From Augochlora pura (Eukaryota; Arthropoda; Insecta; Hymenoptera; Halictidae): a stretch of DNA of 64,000 nt. Positions 46,574-59,436 of the stretch are shown here, piece after piece. The first letter of the stretch is position 1, and each line of letters begins with the position of its first letter. The notes under the pieces are model-generated. The model saw nothing but the letters and a program-made list of their open reading frames with translations, made no database searches and was not told the origin of the DNA. Both the position numbers and the translations under genes were made by a program. The DNA is taken from positions 434,001-498,000 of the forward strand of contig NC_135777.1 in the NCBI RefSeq assembly GCF_028453695.1, given 5' to 3'.

Positions 46574-47145
46574 AGACAGATCGCGTTGCCTGCCACGGAC
46601 CATAGCCGGAATGATAAATGAGCGCGATGTTGCTGTATAATCATGACTCTAAGATACCAATTGGGAACATCCTGCGCGCCCGACCTATGGTCATCCGACG
46701 TACGACAGCCTTAATGACAATGCGTTCGCCGTCGACGCCCACGTACCCTGCGGACATTTATTAAATTAACATGTTCGCGATAGAAAACCTACGTAAACCT
46801 ACGTACTAAAATTAAATATTACAAGACTTACGCGATAGGTAGATAACGTATGTTTATGTAAAATAGTTTTGTGCATCAACAGCAGGTTAAAAGAATTGCA
46901 AATATATGTATAAATGGTTTTTAATATATCGCAAATAATATTATAAAATATTATATGACATCGCTCCTGGAATAGAGAAAGTAATATAACAAATGAATAC
47001 TCCAAAATTAAGCAAAGATGGGATTCGATGAAATAGCGTAGAAAAGGCAACGAAATCAATCAGAAACGCGAACCAATCCGAATGCCACTGGCATTTTAGT
47101 TATTCCACGAGAGTTACTCCCACTAGCCTTTCGCATCGGCTGTTG

Positions 47146-47180
47146 CTCTTTCTCTCTCTCTCTCCCTCTCTCCCTCTCTC
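47146..47180. repeat. (CT)n-rich array
   Basis: CT units with CCC interruptions. Confidence 0.9.
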
Positions 47181-47494
47181 GTTCGCTCGTTCGTAGCGCA
47201 CGCATTACCAATGTAAATCCCAGATCCTCCTCTCGTGACTTTTTGTCGGGCGAATCCTCGCAAATCGGTTTGAATACGTACGGCGTGCAAAGTGCAGAGA
47301 CCAGCCAAGTCTAGGCACCTCAACCTTGGCTGGTGGGTCCCCCCGGTTCCCGACTCTGGTGCGAGAATACCCTCCTCCGTTCCCCTATTCCCGTCTCGGT
47401 GTAGGGCGAGAACATTCACATAATTTCTCGCGACTTGATGCCAAACCGTTCTTCACCGGACCAGCCCCGACGAATTGTAGGCGCCCCGCGCCAC

Positions 47495-47570
47495 CGCCGC
47501 CACCTTCATTGCCGCCGCCATCACTACCACCATCGTCATCACCATCACCATCATCCGCGCCACCGACGGC
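47495..47570. repeat. CCG/CAT/CAC triplet tract
   Basis: An imperfect trinucleotide tract (CCGCC, CATCAC, CACCAT). It produces Pro/Ser-rich or Gly/Asp-rich chance frames on the two strands. Confidence 0.8.
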
Positions 47571-50500
47571 AACGGCCAAGTCCCCGACGTTATTGCTGAT
47601 CCCGGAGATTTATGACGGACCTCCTGCACACATGGCGCTTTAATTATGTGTGCTAGCCGAAATGAATTGGCGAATATTTTATACGACAGGAAACTAGGCT
47701 CCCTCTTTGAGGCCGCCATTGCTTCCTTTAGGCGCCGATTTATTGCACGGCTTATTTATTCGAGGCCTCGCGTCGAGTCCGCGAATTCCGGCCCCGATCA
47801 AGACCTCTCTAAGCGATCGTGCTGGCAGAAGCATTTTTTCAAATAATTATGCAAATTTAATTATGCAATCGTTTCAACCGAGTTAACATTTCTTTACTTT
47901 TCCGGAGTATTTCTCCGTGTATTAACTATAACAAGTTACAACGCACTATAAAAATTGACTTCCAACTGGATTTCACAATCTTTATTGAAATAATTTTATA
48001 AACTCGTACGTCTCATAAAATTATGCAACATGCAACATTATTAACAGAAAACGATCGCGTCTTTAAGCAGATGTGAAAACACGTTGCTTACGGGATCCGT
48101 AACAATACTTCTCCATATTATGGCAGAAAGAATATTCCTCGTGCTTTCCCTTTTTTTCTTCGTTTCTCTGGCTGTTACATAAAACTGGCCATAATTCTGG
48201 CCGGTGCACCGACGTGACTTAGCACGAACCCACGTTTCGTCACAGGACTCGACCGCATACGAAAAAGTTGGCCGTGTTCTTCCTAATCCAGAAAAATCTG
48301 GTTAACCCAGTTGCGCGTGAGGCTGCAGATATCTGGAAAGCGCGCGGCGTTCGAGACCCCCAGAATTCGAAATTTATCTTGTAATCCCATTAAATGAAGT
48401 TTCGTGACCACCCCTTAACGTTCTCGTCGAACATGAACGGAAGAAGAATGGAAAATGTTAGATCGCTGCAACTGGACATTCTGTTCGCTGGAAACGCTTC
48501 TAGATTACGAGGAGAAAAAGAACCTCGTACGTTTACTTTAGATGACTCTACTAATTTCAATCAATCGTAGCGTAACATTGCGATACCTAAATGTGGAACA
48601 ACATCAATTAATTATAATAGTTAAGTTTTATATAGATTTAAAAGTGTCTAAAATTCATTTGCTATTTACAGAAAAATATTACAAAGACAAATATTGCTTG
48701 AAAGCCACCACTAATTTCATACCTCGAGTTTTACGGGCGACGTACTCGTAAATTGTAAAGTTGTGAAATTGATTTACCATTTTGTTGAACGAAGATATAC
48801 CGTGCCTTTGAACTTCCACTATGGAGAAGTGATTGATTAAGCTCCCTTTTCTGCGGTGAATACAAATAGCTGCGGATCAATCGCAGCAAGGGCCAGTATG
48901 AATAATTAAAAGCAATTGTAAATAGGAGGCATTCTCTTTAACGATACCTGTACATTTACTTGCGACCGACTATCAGGAAAACCTTCGTCAATCGCCAGTC
49001 AAATGCAGGCGCACTCGACATCGATTTCTGATTGGTAATTACATTTATGCAAACCGCATGACTTCGACCCGAACAATTTTCTTTTCAGACACCGAATAAG
49101 GTGACCCGATAATCCAGTTCGCATAATAAAATGTAGAAGTTCCCCAGCGCGATCAGCTTGCAAGAGTTAAATCCAGTGTGACCTTATTCTAATTTAGAAC
49201 CTAAAAAAATCTCATTATTTCTTGGCGCGTCGTTAAAAAGTCATCGAAATGCCCTGTCACACGTTAATGACATATTCCCGTTGAAGTCTGCTGTACGACT
49301 GCGTAAGATTTAAAAACCACTTTCTCTAATCGAAAATTCAATTTTTCAAGTTCAATAGAAAAAAATCACATAAAATTTACAAACACGTTGAACGTTTTAC
49401 ACACCAATAAAAGAATATTATAAAACAGGTTTCAATCATGCTTTTGTATATGTATGGTGAACAGCGCAGAATTTAAAATAATTGAAGGTGCCACGGTGCT
49501 AAATCAGTGTAAAACCCTTAAGTGCGCGTAATAAGGTGCCGCGACGGTGCATAAAAGTAATCGTCGATCTGCAATATGATCGTAAAATTAATAGACTTTG
49601 AATTTTCGAGGCATTAGCGAATCAACAGCGGCCATAAACCTGGACGTTGCCCATTAAATCGACCTAGACGTACCATAAAACGCGGCGCTCGAGGACGCGT
49701 CGTGATAAAAATTTGATATTCCTCCCCATCGGGTGAGCGGGCATGGCCGTGTGTCGCTCTCGTCGGGAATCGAATTTAAGTAAAACAAAAATTCATCGAC
49801 GGCCCCTTTCCGGTGCACATCTTGTTGGGCGCCAATGGAAATCTCTGTCTTTCAATACGTATATCGACACGCCTGTTCTCACGTAGGGACCATCTGGTGT
49901 CATCCGTGTATTTCTCGCTCCCGGGACGACGCTAATTGGATGATTCAATACCGTGGAAACGTGATCGGAAATGCGATCGTACAGGCGCCACGATTCGTTA
50001 CATGCAATTTTTCTACGCGGATACTCTCCCATCCCCCCCCACCCCCTCCTTCCACCGGTAGATAAAAGTGGAAAGAGATACAAAGATCGATCATACACCC
50101 CTGCGCAGCGGCGCGTATCAATGACGTTCGGCTAATGACGTCAAAATGCGTGCAGTCATTTTATCTTCTCCCTTGTGATCTTCGGTGCCGAATTCTCGCC
50201 GGGCCGGCGAACAAATTGTTTGCTCGAGATATTCGAACTTGTAGCAGCGTGCGACGCGTTCGATGCGCGCACAGCGGAGGACAGCGAGAGAAAACTTTTC
50301 GCACGAAATGAGATTTACCGTCGACGAGCTCGTACGTAATTATGCCAAGATATTTGGCGTGGAAATTAAAAGAAAGAACGCGGTAACAAATGTAGATTAC
50401 AGTCGGGAACGCGGAAGACGGATGAGAAAGCGAAGACAAGAATAGGTGAGGAGGGGAAAGAAATTGAATGGAATTAAAATAGTTTTCAGGTGGCGCGCCG

Positions 50501-51407
50501 TGGCGTTGCCCATGAATATGTAAATTCGTTTTGCGAGGAAAGACGTCTCATAGAGGCGGCACGTCATTTTACGCCGGGTTACGGGGCGCCCCGGATAATC
50601 CCTTCGCACGTATCGTTTGACAATCGTTACCCTGTTCTTCCGATACACGGCGTTCCTTTTTTTTCGCGCCGTTTCGCTCGCGTGTCCGAATGATTAATGT
50701 TCCGGGCTCACTGCCGGAGAGCTTGCAGTATACCTAAAACGATCGATTCCGACAAATTATGCGTGCGTTAACGAGTAGACCGCATTCTGAGCGGCGCAGA
50801 CAAATTTCTTGTCTAGCGTATTCGTTTCTACGAAATTAAACGGGGCGCAACGATGACAAATTTTGTTACGCGACAGCTTAATTTTCTCTGATAAATGTTT
50901 TTTTTATGTAAGCGTTTTTTATATAATCTTTGTTTCTTTGCTGTACCTGTGACGATTCGTTAAGTAAGATAGCTATTTAGTGGTTGAATATTTCATTGAA
51001 GATAGTCGTAGAACACTTTTCGTAAAACCATATTTTAAGAAAAATTCAAACGAATCGATTAGGTTACTTACGATACGTTAAGATTGGTCGAAACGAATGC
51101 AGTTTTTGTTGCACAAAATTTATATATTGTCTTCGCTAACTCTACTAATTTTTTTAAATATGTTCAGACAATTTCTGTGTAATTTTTCTGTATCTACTCA
51201 AAAAGAAGACATTTCTAGATCAAGTTTTTATCTTTTAATTTCTAAAATTGACAATGTATGTTTCCAATGTCGATAAAGGGTCCAAGATAGGTTTTACATG
51301 AAAACTGTTTGCAATTTTCCATGATCGAAAGCTTGTCTAAATATGGCCACAATAAGAAAGCGTGTAAAACCCATCGACCATGCGATCGACGCGTAAATAA
51401 TTCATAA

Positions 51408-51428
51408 TTTTTTCTGTTTTAGGTAAGT
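51408..51428 (+). promoter_or_regulatory. Candidate recursive splice site (zero-length exon)
   Basis: A 13-nt pyrimidine tract (TTTTTTCTGTTTT, 51408-51420) is followed by AG at 51421-51422 and immediately by GTAAGT at 51423-51428. This is the juxtaposed 3' splice site/5' splice site that defines ratchet points in long insect introns, as established for Drosophila. TAAATAA or TTCATAA just upstream could serve as a branch site. It implies transcription on the plus strand through a long intron here. Function is inferred from sequence only. Confidence 0.45.
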
Positions 51429-52689
51429 CGTAATAAATCTACTGTTACGTGGCGTCAAGCAAAAACTGAAAGGTAGTTATTTTCAATACTCTTAAAGTCG
51501 AAGAAAGACAAACGAACGGAGCAGATGTCGCACGGTGGCTTCATGCCAATTTAGGACGGTGCTTGCAATCAAATTACACGGAAACACTTTATCTTAATGA
51601 CCACGTTTCTGCACAGCGAGGGTTCCGGTGTTCGTAGAGGCTCTGCGCTTCCGAGGACGATTTCGGCATTAACATGTTTACCGATAAGTGTGACGCGCGT
51701 GTATCATCGAGACTATATATATCATTCGGGCATCTGGTTTCTGCGGAATTCAGCGGCGACATCTGTAATAAACGCAATTTGCTAACATAATTTACCTATA
51801 AGAAACGATTTAACAATTGAGAAGCGCTTCCGTGATGTCTGATCCAATGGGCTTGTTAATGCCGACTAAAATAATTTCACTCGTATTATATGTTATATTT
51901 ATAAAGATAAGTAAAAATCCATAAAGGCTATAATACAGAATCAAAATTCTACAATATAGAATCTCATAAATGTGAAGAAAAACAGTAACTCATTTGCCAA
52001 GAGAAATGAAGAACGAAGTCAGAAACGGTGGACCAATTCAACCAGAAACTAATGTGGCTAACAAAAAACGAATTTGACTCGGCTAAAAATGCATGAGCTC
52101 CGCGCTCTAAAATATTCTATCCACAAGATAAGAGCTATTTATGCATCGGTTATTTAAATGCAAATTCCTGCCGCAAATATTGGTGTCCCGTTTAAAAAAA
52201 AAAAGAGAGAGAAAGAGAGAGAGAGGGGGAGAGTAAAAGGCTGGAGAGGCCGAACGGCTGCGAAAGCGCGCGGCCGCTTACACCTTAATCCGCGGAACAA
52301 AGCGGAACGTAACATCCGTCGATTTAATACGAAGCGCCGCCATTGAAAATGCATGGTGGTTCTCGAAAACCGTGCTTCGCGGGTAGATCGGAAGGAAGAG
52401 AAGGCGAAGAGGGCGGCGAGGCGAAACAAAGAAAGGACGCGTATTACCTAGGCGAGTGTGTACATGCAGCCCATAAACCCCTTTGCTTTATCCCAGCGCG
52501 GCCGAAGGTACACGGTGCTGTTCCGCGATCGTTAATTTCACTCGGGGAGAAATACCGAGGTCGTTTCTGCAAAAACCGTAGGCGATCCGGCTTCCACTGA
52601 GCGTTCCTGGAGCTTTCCGCCTGTAGCCGGTGGAACGGGCGAAGGGAGGCCAAGGGAGAGGGACCTACGTGCTACCCGGCAGGAAAGCG

Positions 52690-52705
52690 CGAGAAAGAAG
52701 GAGCG

Positions 52706-52744
<39 letters not shown>

Positions 52745-52790
52745 AAGAAAGAGAAAGAGAGATAGTGAGCGAGAGTGAGAGTGAGAGAGG
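52690..52790. repeat. (GA)n-rich tract, about 100 bp
   Basis: A GA array (about 52708-52737) embedded in a longer purine tract with GAAA and GTGA variants. Confidence 0.93.
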
Positions 52791-53097
52791 GGTTGGACCG
52801 GGTTTGGGGTCTCGACGGCTCTGCTAACTTATTTTACGCTGATCTCGCCTCTCCATTCGATTCGCCAGGTTACCATTGCCGCAGGAAAAGCTTTTTTTCT
52901 ATCCTCCGGCACAGACGACGAAACTTCTCGTGCGCGCCGACTTTGTCCAGAAAAATGTTGCCTCGAAATCCGTGGCTCTGCATCACCGTGGAATACGGCC
53001 GGGACGCGGCGGTCGCAATTACACTACACTTCAATGGGGGACTTTCGGCTGTGTTTTTAATTCCGAGAACGAGCACGGTGCGAAGTCGCCGCCGTCG

Positions 53098-53167
53098 GTC
53101 GGCTCTCGTCGCGTCCCGTCGCGTCCCGTCGAGTCTCGTCGGGACTCGTTGGGTTTCGTCGGGCCTC
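53098..53167. repeat. 10-bp tandem repeat, 7 copies
   Basis: Seven consecutive decamers starting at 53098, consensus GTCGSGTCYC, with two identical copies in the middle and divergence toward the 3' side. Because ten is not a multiple of three, all three frames cycle through the unit. Confidence 0.9.
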
Positions 53168-54228
53168 GACGAAAAGAACAGTTGCTTCGAATGCGGCGCG
53201 CGCCACAGAGGAGAGGAACCTCTTTCCACCGGGCGTTTCGCGGCGCAGCCCTCCGGAGAGTTTCGCGGAGCGGCCGAGCGTTGTCTCTCGATTCTTTGGC
53301 TGAAAAATTAATTTTTAGTTTCCTCGGGCCTCCGTTTGCCGTCCACGTTTCCGCAATGTAACCGGTTTCGTCTTCCGCGGGCCTGCTGCCCGGTGCCGCT
53401 GTTGCGGCCGGCACGAAGCTCGATGACGTACGCGCGGTTAAAAATATGAAAACGGGGATGGTTGCGGCCGGAAGAGGATAACGTGATTTTATAATGATGT
53501 AGCGGGCGGAGGGAGCACGTAAATTAATTATTTGGTCAGCGGGGTAGGCTGGAACGAAAGTAATTGGTTATGAAACCTCGTTCGTTAAATGTTTAGGGAT
53601 AATCTGCTTCTGGATCGTAATCTGCGGCGGAGTTATTATAATGTAATCATTTAACACGTTTTGTCATGTAGTAGGTTCGCCAATATGCTAGCTTATGCAG
53701 GCTTCGGTGTAGTAAGCTCGTTAATATGCTAGCAGGGACAACTCTTTTGTGTTCGTTTTATGTAATAGAATGCTATGTCACTTAATGCCAGCCGTCTATT
53801 AGCCAAAAGTACGTACATCGCGCATGAAAGAGAAATGCATGACTTCGGTAAAGACTCCTCGAATAACTAGAATTATTCTGCAACAGTGCCGAAGAATAAA
53901 TAACTGGTGTGCAGAAAATATGAATTATTTACGACGGAAGCGTCCCATCGGTAAATTGTTAACAGAGAGCTGGTTCTCCGGTCGAATAGTGCATACAGAT
54001 AGAACGTAAAAAATGAATGAACGGCCGAGGAGTTGTCGGTTGGCGAACTCCTCGGGTAGAATAGAAAGGAAAGGGACTTCGGTCGGATAACCGCCTCAAA
54101 GTCGGAATGTTTCCATTTCGAATGGGGAAACAATTTTAATTTACCAACCGGCCGTTACTGTCTCCTGCCCTCTTCCTTCTCGCGCTGACTTTCTTCCCTC
54201 TCTCTGTTCGGTTCGGCGGGGCTGCTGC

Positions 54229-54268
54229 CTCTCTCTCTCTCTCTCTCCCTCTCTCCCTCTCTCTTCCA
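54229..54268. repeat. (CT)n-rich array
   Basis: A CT array with CCC interruptions. Confidence 0.93.
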
Positions 54269-54715
54269 GCCTCTCCTCTCCACTCAATCGTACCGTGGGT
54301 GAATACCCATTCGTTGTAACGGCTTTGTTTCATTTAACAGACCGACCGGCGGCCGTTCTCCCCTCAGGCTCCGGCATTCGTACCGGTAGTTCGTTTAAAG
54401 CCGGGCTTTATTACTGACTACTGGAAAAATTGATGTCCACACGCTAATGAATCCAATCTACACCGGAACCCCCCCTTCAACGCAACGTCGTTTCCATTCA
54501 AGTCGCCGGGGAAAGCGGACTATAATTTGTTCCGTCTGCATGCAAATTGAATTTGTCAATGGATACGAATATCGCGGACGCGAAGAAAAAATCAACGACC
54601 GGGTAACAGCGAAGGATCGAACGACGAAAGAAACGAGAAGGAGACGGGAATTAATATCGTCGACTTGAACGAATATACATATATTCGGGATGCGTTTCCG
54701 CTTTATCTCCTTCTC

Positions 54716-54716
<1 letters not shown>

Positions 54717-54752
<36 letters not shown>
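54717..54752. repeat. (CT)n microsatellite
   Basis: An uninterrupted CT array of about 17 units. Confidence 0.96.
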
Positions 54753-54754
<2 letters not shown>

Positions 54755-54948
54755 TTCTCTCGCTCCTTTTCTCCCATTGTTTCTTTCTTTTTTTATTTCT
54801 TTGACGACGAATGTTTTCCATTTGCGTCGCGCGCACGCTATAACGTTTTACGTCCATTCGGTGGTTGGCGCGATTGTTCCCCCGTTTTTTTCCAGCCGGA
54901 CGGAATTTTTTCTCTGTTGCGGCGAGACGCCGCGCCGCGCCGCGCTTC

Positions 54949-54988
54949 GCCGCCGCCGCCGCAGCAGCAGCAGCAGCAGGAGGAGGAA
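54949..54988. repeat. Composite GCC/GCA/GGA triplet array
   Basis: Four to five GCC units pass into six GCA units and then GGA units, a three-phase compound microsatellite. The minus strand reads poly-Ala in the frame 54651-55010. Confidence 0.93.
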
Positions 54989-57449
54989 GGAACGGGGGAA
55001 ACGGGAGCACAATTATTAGAACGCGGATGGTGTTAATGTCTTAACTGCACGAGGATTTTTGTCCCCCGGCCCCGTGGCCGGAGGAGAACTACTTTGTCCC
55101 TTAGACGGTATCGTAAACAGGGCTTGTTACTGTCTAAAACGTAAAGCCCGTCGACGGGTCTGCCTCCAAACAACGGGAGTAATGAGAAACTTTTAATTAA
55201 AACCTCGGCGAGTCCGAAGCAATCGAGAAGCGGAACAATGAGAGAAGAAATACGACGTTAATGGAATTCCTTCTTTTTTTTTACGAGACCCAAGCTTTTG
55301 TCTTTGATAAGGCGGCAATCTAGACGGGGCGACGAACACCGGGCTAATCGAAAATTTCTTTGCGAGATTATATTTCATGTTTCGGGAACTGAGCGAATTC
55401 GATCGCGTTAACCGCGGAGTTAGCCGACCTGGTGCACCGTGCGTGTCCGCATGCTTGCTTCGAGGACACCGTCGATATCGAATATCGTTCCGTTCGCCGG
55501 CGGTTAGGGAGATAATTTTCGGGAAGGTAGGACGATTTCGGGCCGCTCGAAGTCACTTTCGCCGCTATGAATCACACACGACCTCTCTCCTTCGATTTCG
55601 CTACGTGCCTCGGTTGTTGATTCCCCGCACCCTGTTGGCCGAAACCACGGAATCGGTCCCTGAGCCGGAGGAAATAGAGATATCCTCGGTAATTCAACGA
55701 GTTTAAGTATAAATAATTTCATCCGCTTGTTTGCTGTCACGTAATTGTATCAACCGGCGATCTCTCTTGTTTCGTGCGAGAGTCGGCGAATTAATTTCGT
55801 ACGTGGCTCTCATACGTATCTTTCTGGTATCTCGTAGCGAGGATCGATTCTACGCGGTAGTAGGAGTTTAGAAAATCTGGTATTCGGTATTTGGAAATCG
55901 GATTAAAAAGCAATTAACGAACTGCAATATATTGTTGTAATCTATTCGATTAGTTAAAATTTATTGACGAACGAAATAAATGCTTAAGAATAAACGGAAT
56001 TAGAAAATCTGTAGATTTTACGATTTCTTATTTATTATTTGATAAGAAATTGATAAAAATAATTATTTATATATTATTAATAAGTAGTTGGTAGGAAACA
56101 AGTATTGACCAAATAATGGTTTCCATAATTTACCATTTCTATATTGTGCGCAACGTTATCGATAGTTCATGAATTTATACCTATCGGTAAGAATGGAGTG
56201 TTCTCTATACTTCGTTTCAACTACGACATAACATAATTTTTAAACTTTCGACAGCTTGAATTAAAGCTAGAAAATTGCTCTTTATAACAGAACCATTGAG
56301 GATTCTGATCCGTGGTTGTTGTATCCTGTAATATTTTAAAGACAGTTGTTAACAAATTCCAAGATAAGAAACCTCTAAGACTCGAATCTTTCCTAATTAT
56401 ATATATTAATTATATTATAGTTTATTTATTGTAGGTTTATTTATAAACCTATAATTGTAATATTAATGTAATATATTTCCACGATATGACAAATGAATAG
56501 TTTATTCTTCCATGTCTGTGGAATATTCTCATACTTATTCCACTCGCGGCGTTAACGGCGAGATTATTCCATCCGCAAGGCGATACCACTTTCCACGTAA
56601 GGTTGAGAAAATGCATTCAACGCAGCGATCCAGTCGATAAGGTGTTAACGATTTCAGATTTCCGCCTCTAATCAATCGCGTCAACGCGTTTCATTCTCCT
56701 CTTACAACCCGACGAAATGTGCATGCGTGTAATGCGGTTTCCAGCTGCGCTTGCGGTTCCGGGTGTTGAACAACAAATCCGATGGGACTTCAACGGTGTT
56801 TCGGGTTTGCTCGTTCTTTTATAATTAAAGGTTCATAGCCGCGGTAGAAACGGCCGATTCGCGCTGTTCCACACGGCTGTGCTCGCTGCCCAATTTTTCT
56901 AATGACATTAATTTGAAAAATTTTATGTGAATTTTAAACCTTCACATATTGCAGATTAAATACACAGAGTTGGCTTAATTCTGTTTAATATTTAATACAT
57001 AGAAGATATTAATAAATAACACATAATCGTACGAATTTGTTCAAACTATTTCTCAATTATTGGATTAAGAAATAAAATTACTAGAATTATTTTGATTTCG
57101 TAATTATCTGCAAGATTAGTAATTTTCATGGTTCGTTATAGTTACTCCAAAATTCTTTTTTAATTAAAAGCGATAACAATTATATCGTAAGGCAAATAAG
57201 ACTGATGTAACAAAATGTGACTGCAATTAACATAAATATAGTATAATTTGTAACAGTACGAACAATTATGACACAATTATGACATAAAAAAGTAGAAATG
57301 TTGAACTTGGCTTCTACCGTCTTGCAACAGTTGCAGACAATTCTTGTTTCGCACAAAGATCCAGGCAGGCTGTCGATCATTCGACGACCTAGGAAAGACA
57401 TTTCTAAACAACGGTCACGAACGATGAGTCGACCGGTCGTCTGAAAAGG

Positions 57450-57450
<1 letters not shown>

Positions 57451-57494
<44 letters not shown>

Positions 57495-57496
57495 CG
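57451..57496. repeat. (GA)n microsatellite
   Basis: A GA array of about 19 uninterrupted units, followed by GGGAGAGC. Confidence 0.96.
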
Positions 57497-58009
57497 AGCG
57501 GCATAGAGAACGGCTCGCTCTCTCCTGAACGATCAATTATTATGAGTTCGTACGGGTTCTCTTTCTTGGTGAAGTCGGACGTGTATAGTTCAGCCGACTG
57601 AGCAGATACTAAAATTCGCGGCACTGCAGTGGAGATTGCAACGGTGCGCCGCATTTAGCTGCATTGTGGAGCCGCCAACCGCAACTGCGATTGTCGAGTA
57701 GGCAACCGGGCCCAGCAGGATGTGGCGACGGAATGCGCGAACGATCGGGGGCAGAGCGGAGGGGGAGGGGGGTGGTATCAAAAAGCGTGTGCGGTAGGGG
57801 GACCGTGCTCGAATTTGTGCGTGCAAACATTTCTCTAATGCACCCTCCTAACTTGGTCCAACGTTTCCCGGTCCCACCGCGCGGGCTCTGTCCCTGTCGC
57901 ACGCGCGAACCGGGGGCCAACGGACATATCCCCGGCGCGTTGGAATGGGAAACCTAGTCGAGCGGAGACACGCGCGCGACCGCTCGCATCTGCACGAACC
58001 CGCCGGGCG

Positions 58010-58103
58010 TCGAGAGCGGCGAGAGCGGCGAGCGGCGAGCGACGAGCGACGAGAGCGGCGAGAGCGACGAGAGCGACGAGAGCGACGAGAGCGACGAGCG
58101 ACG
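58010..58103. repeat. CpG-rich 9-bp tandem repeat
   Basis: About ten units of GAGAGCGAC and shortened variants (GAGCGGC, GAGCGAC). The unit length is a multiple of three, so a frame rich in Arg and Glu stays open across it. Confidence 0.92.
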
Positions 58104-58674
58104 CGAACGCGGCCCGTCAACCATCCAAAGTAATGAAGTGTAGCTTGTTATCGGGTCGCCCGATAATGTGAATATTTCATTTCACCAAAATGCGCAACAC
58201 GGCCGCGGGATTCGCGCCAGCCATGAAATTCCATCCTCGAAATTGTATCATTCCGCCAGACACAGAAAGCCCGAATTTGCTTTAATAACGGCGACTATCG
58301 GCGCGCCCCCGCGGAATTGCATTTCCCTGGGTTTTTGGCGGAGACGATTGCGGCGTCGCGTTTGTGTTCACGATGGACGGGATCGCTGGTTTCGAAACGG
58401 GCAATAGTAATTCATGTAAACTTTGGAGGATCGATAATCTATTTATCATAAATTCGCGACTCGCGGCTTGTTTCAATGCACAGATTGTGTTGCAACGAAT
58501 GTACACTGGCCATATTATAGTTGGCCATTATTTTTCGACCTTCGATTATTTGAGTGAATTCGACCATCTAAATTGTACTTGGCTCGTGGATTTGATTGCA
58601 TTTGCGAATCGAGAAGAAGATTGAAAGAATTGGAGAATATCGATAGGGCAGCGGAAAGGGTTGTTGCAAAATAT

Positions 58675-58732
58675 ATATTTAACTGTCCGCTGTCATATTT
58701 TTAACTGTCCGCTTCACTTCGAAGTAGTGAAG
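58675..58732. repeat. Short direct duplication plus 7-bp hairpin
   Basis: TTTAACTGTCCGCT occurs twice, ending at 58692 and 58714. It is followed at once by CTTCACT (58712-58718), a seven-base loop and AGTGAAG (58726-58732), a perfect inverted repeat. Confidence 0.75.
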
Positions 58733-59220
58733 TTAATAATTAATATACTTGAAAGTGCAATATTGAGTTCCAATAAAGGTAACTATGGTATCGACGGTAA
58801 TTCAGTTTTAGAGTGACAGCTGTTTTAAAATAGTGTGACACGTGTGCTTCGCATTGAAAATGTGACAACGAAAGGTTAAGGGTTGTTTTTCACTTTTTCA
58901 ACGTCCACGCAAGTAAATTGAAATATACAAGTAACAGAAATGATCACTTTTTATAATGAAAATGATTAAGAAGGAAGATAATAAACGTCGATGCGAAAGA
59001 AATCGTAGAACAAGGGGTTGATAAACTTTCAACGCTTTGAAATTGTTCTGTGACAATTTAGCGTGCCCGTGGCATACACGAGCACGAGCGTTAAGGGGTT
59101 AAATTGTAGATTGGAGTTCGTCGGAAAAACGAGGCCACGAAAATCTAGATCAATGGAATTGTGTTGGTGACTTCGTTTTCGTGTAAATTGCAGTTAAAAG
59201 TCAATGCGGTCCACGGACAT

Positions 59221-59223
<3 letters not shown>

Positions 59224-59254
<31 letters not shown>
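59224..59254. repeat. (GA)n microsatellite
   Basis: An uninterrupted array of about 15 units. Confidence 0.96.
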
Positions 59255-59256
<2 letters not shown>

Positions 59257-59407
59257 CCAATATATGCTGAAAGCGTGATTGTATGCGGCGTTGTGCTGAA
59301 AATGTTACGGTACATAAAAATTTAAAATTTTCTTCATTAAAGTATGTTTGAACGTGGAACGTTAATTGATTAATAAACGAATTATGAATATATTTGTTAA
59401 TATATTA

Positions 59408-59436
59408 CCCCCGGGTATTCTATATAAGCCCGGGGG
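59408..59436. repeat. Perfect 8-bp GC-only hairpin in AT-rich DNA
   Basis: CCCCCGGG (59408-59415) and CCCGGGGG (59429-59436) are perfect reverse complements around a 13-base AT-rich loop containing TATATAA. Flanking DNA is strongly AT-rich, so the GC stem stands out. Confidence 0.8.

Larger units (their letters stand above)
46574..51407. other. Non-coding stretch
   Basis: No gene is recognised. It includes a CT array at 47146-47180 and a CCG/CAT/CAC triplet tract at 47495-47570. A strong but isolated plus-strand acceptor at 49075-49090 is followed by early stops in all frames. A perfect TGACGTCA lies at 50136-50143. AT-rich at 46790-47050 and 50880-51260. Confidence 0.6.
51429..57450. other. 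Non-coding stretch with many simple repeats
   Basis: No gene is recognised. GC-rich with GA/CT arrays and a decamer array to 54990; AT-rich from 55850 to 57420. A strong minus-strand acceptor at 53300-53301 (TTAATTTTTCAG) leads into a GC-rich stretch that is open in more than one frame, and no product is recognised. Confidence 0.6.

Noticed and set aside
49075..49110. Strong plus-strand acceptor (TTTTCTTTTCAG)
   Set aside because: All three frames hit a stop within about 25 bases and no consensus donor lies before them.
52870..53414. Overlapping frames of 119-178 codons on both strands, with a minus-strand acceptor at 53300
   Set aside because: Low stop density from GC content and the decamer array. 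The frames contradict each other and no family is recognised.
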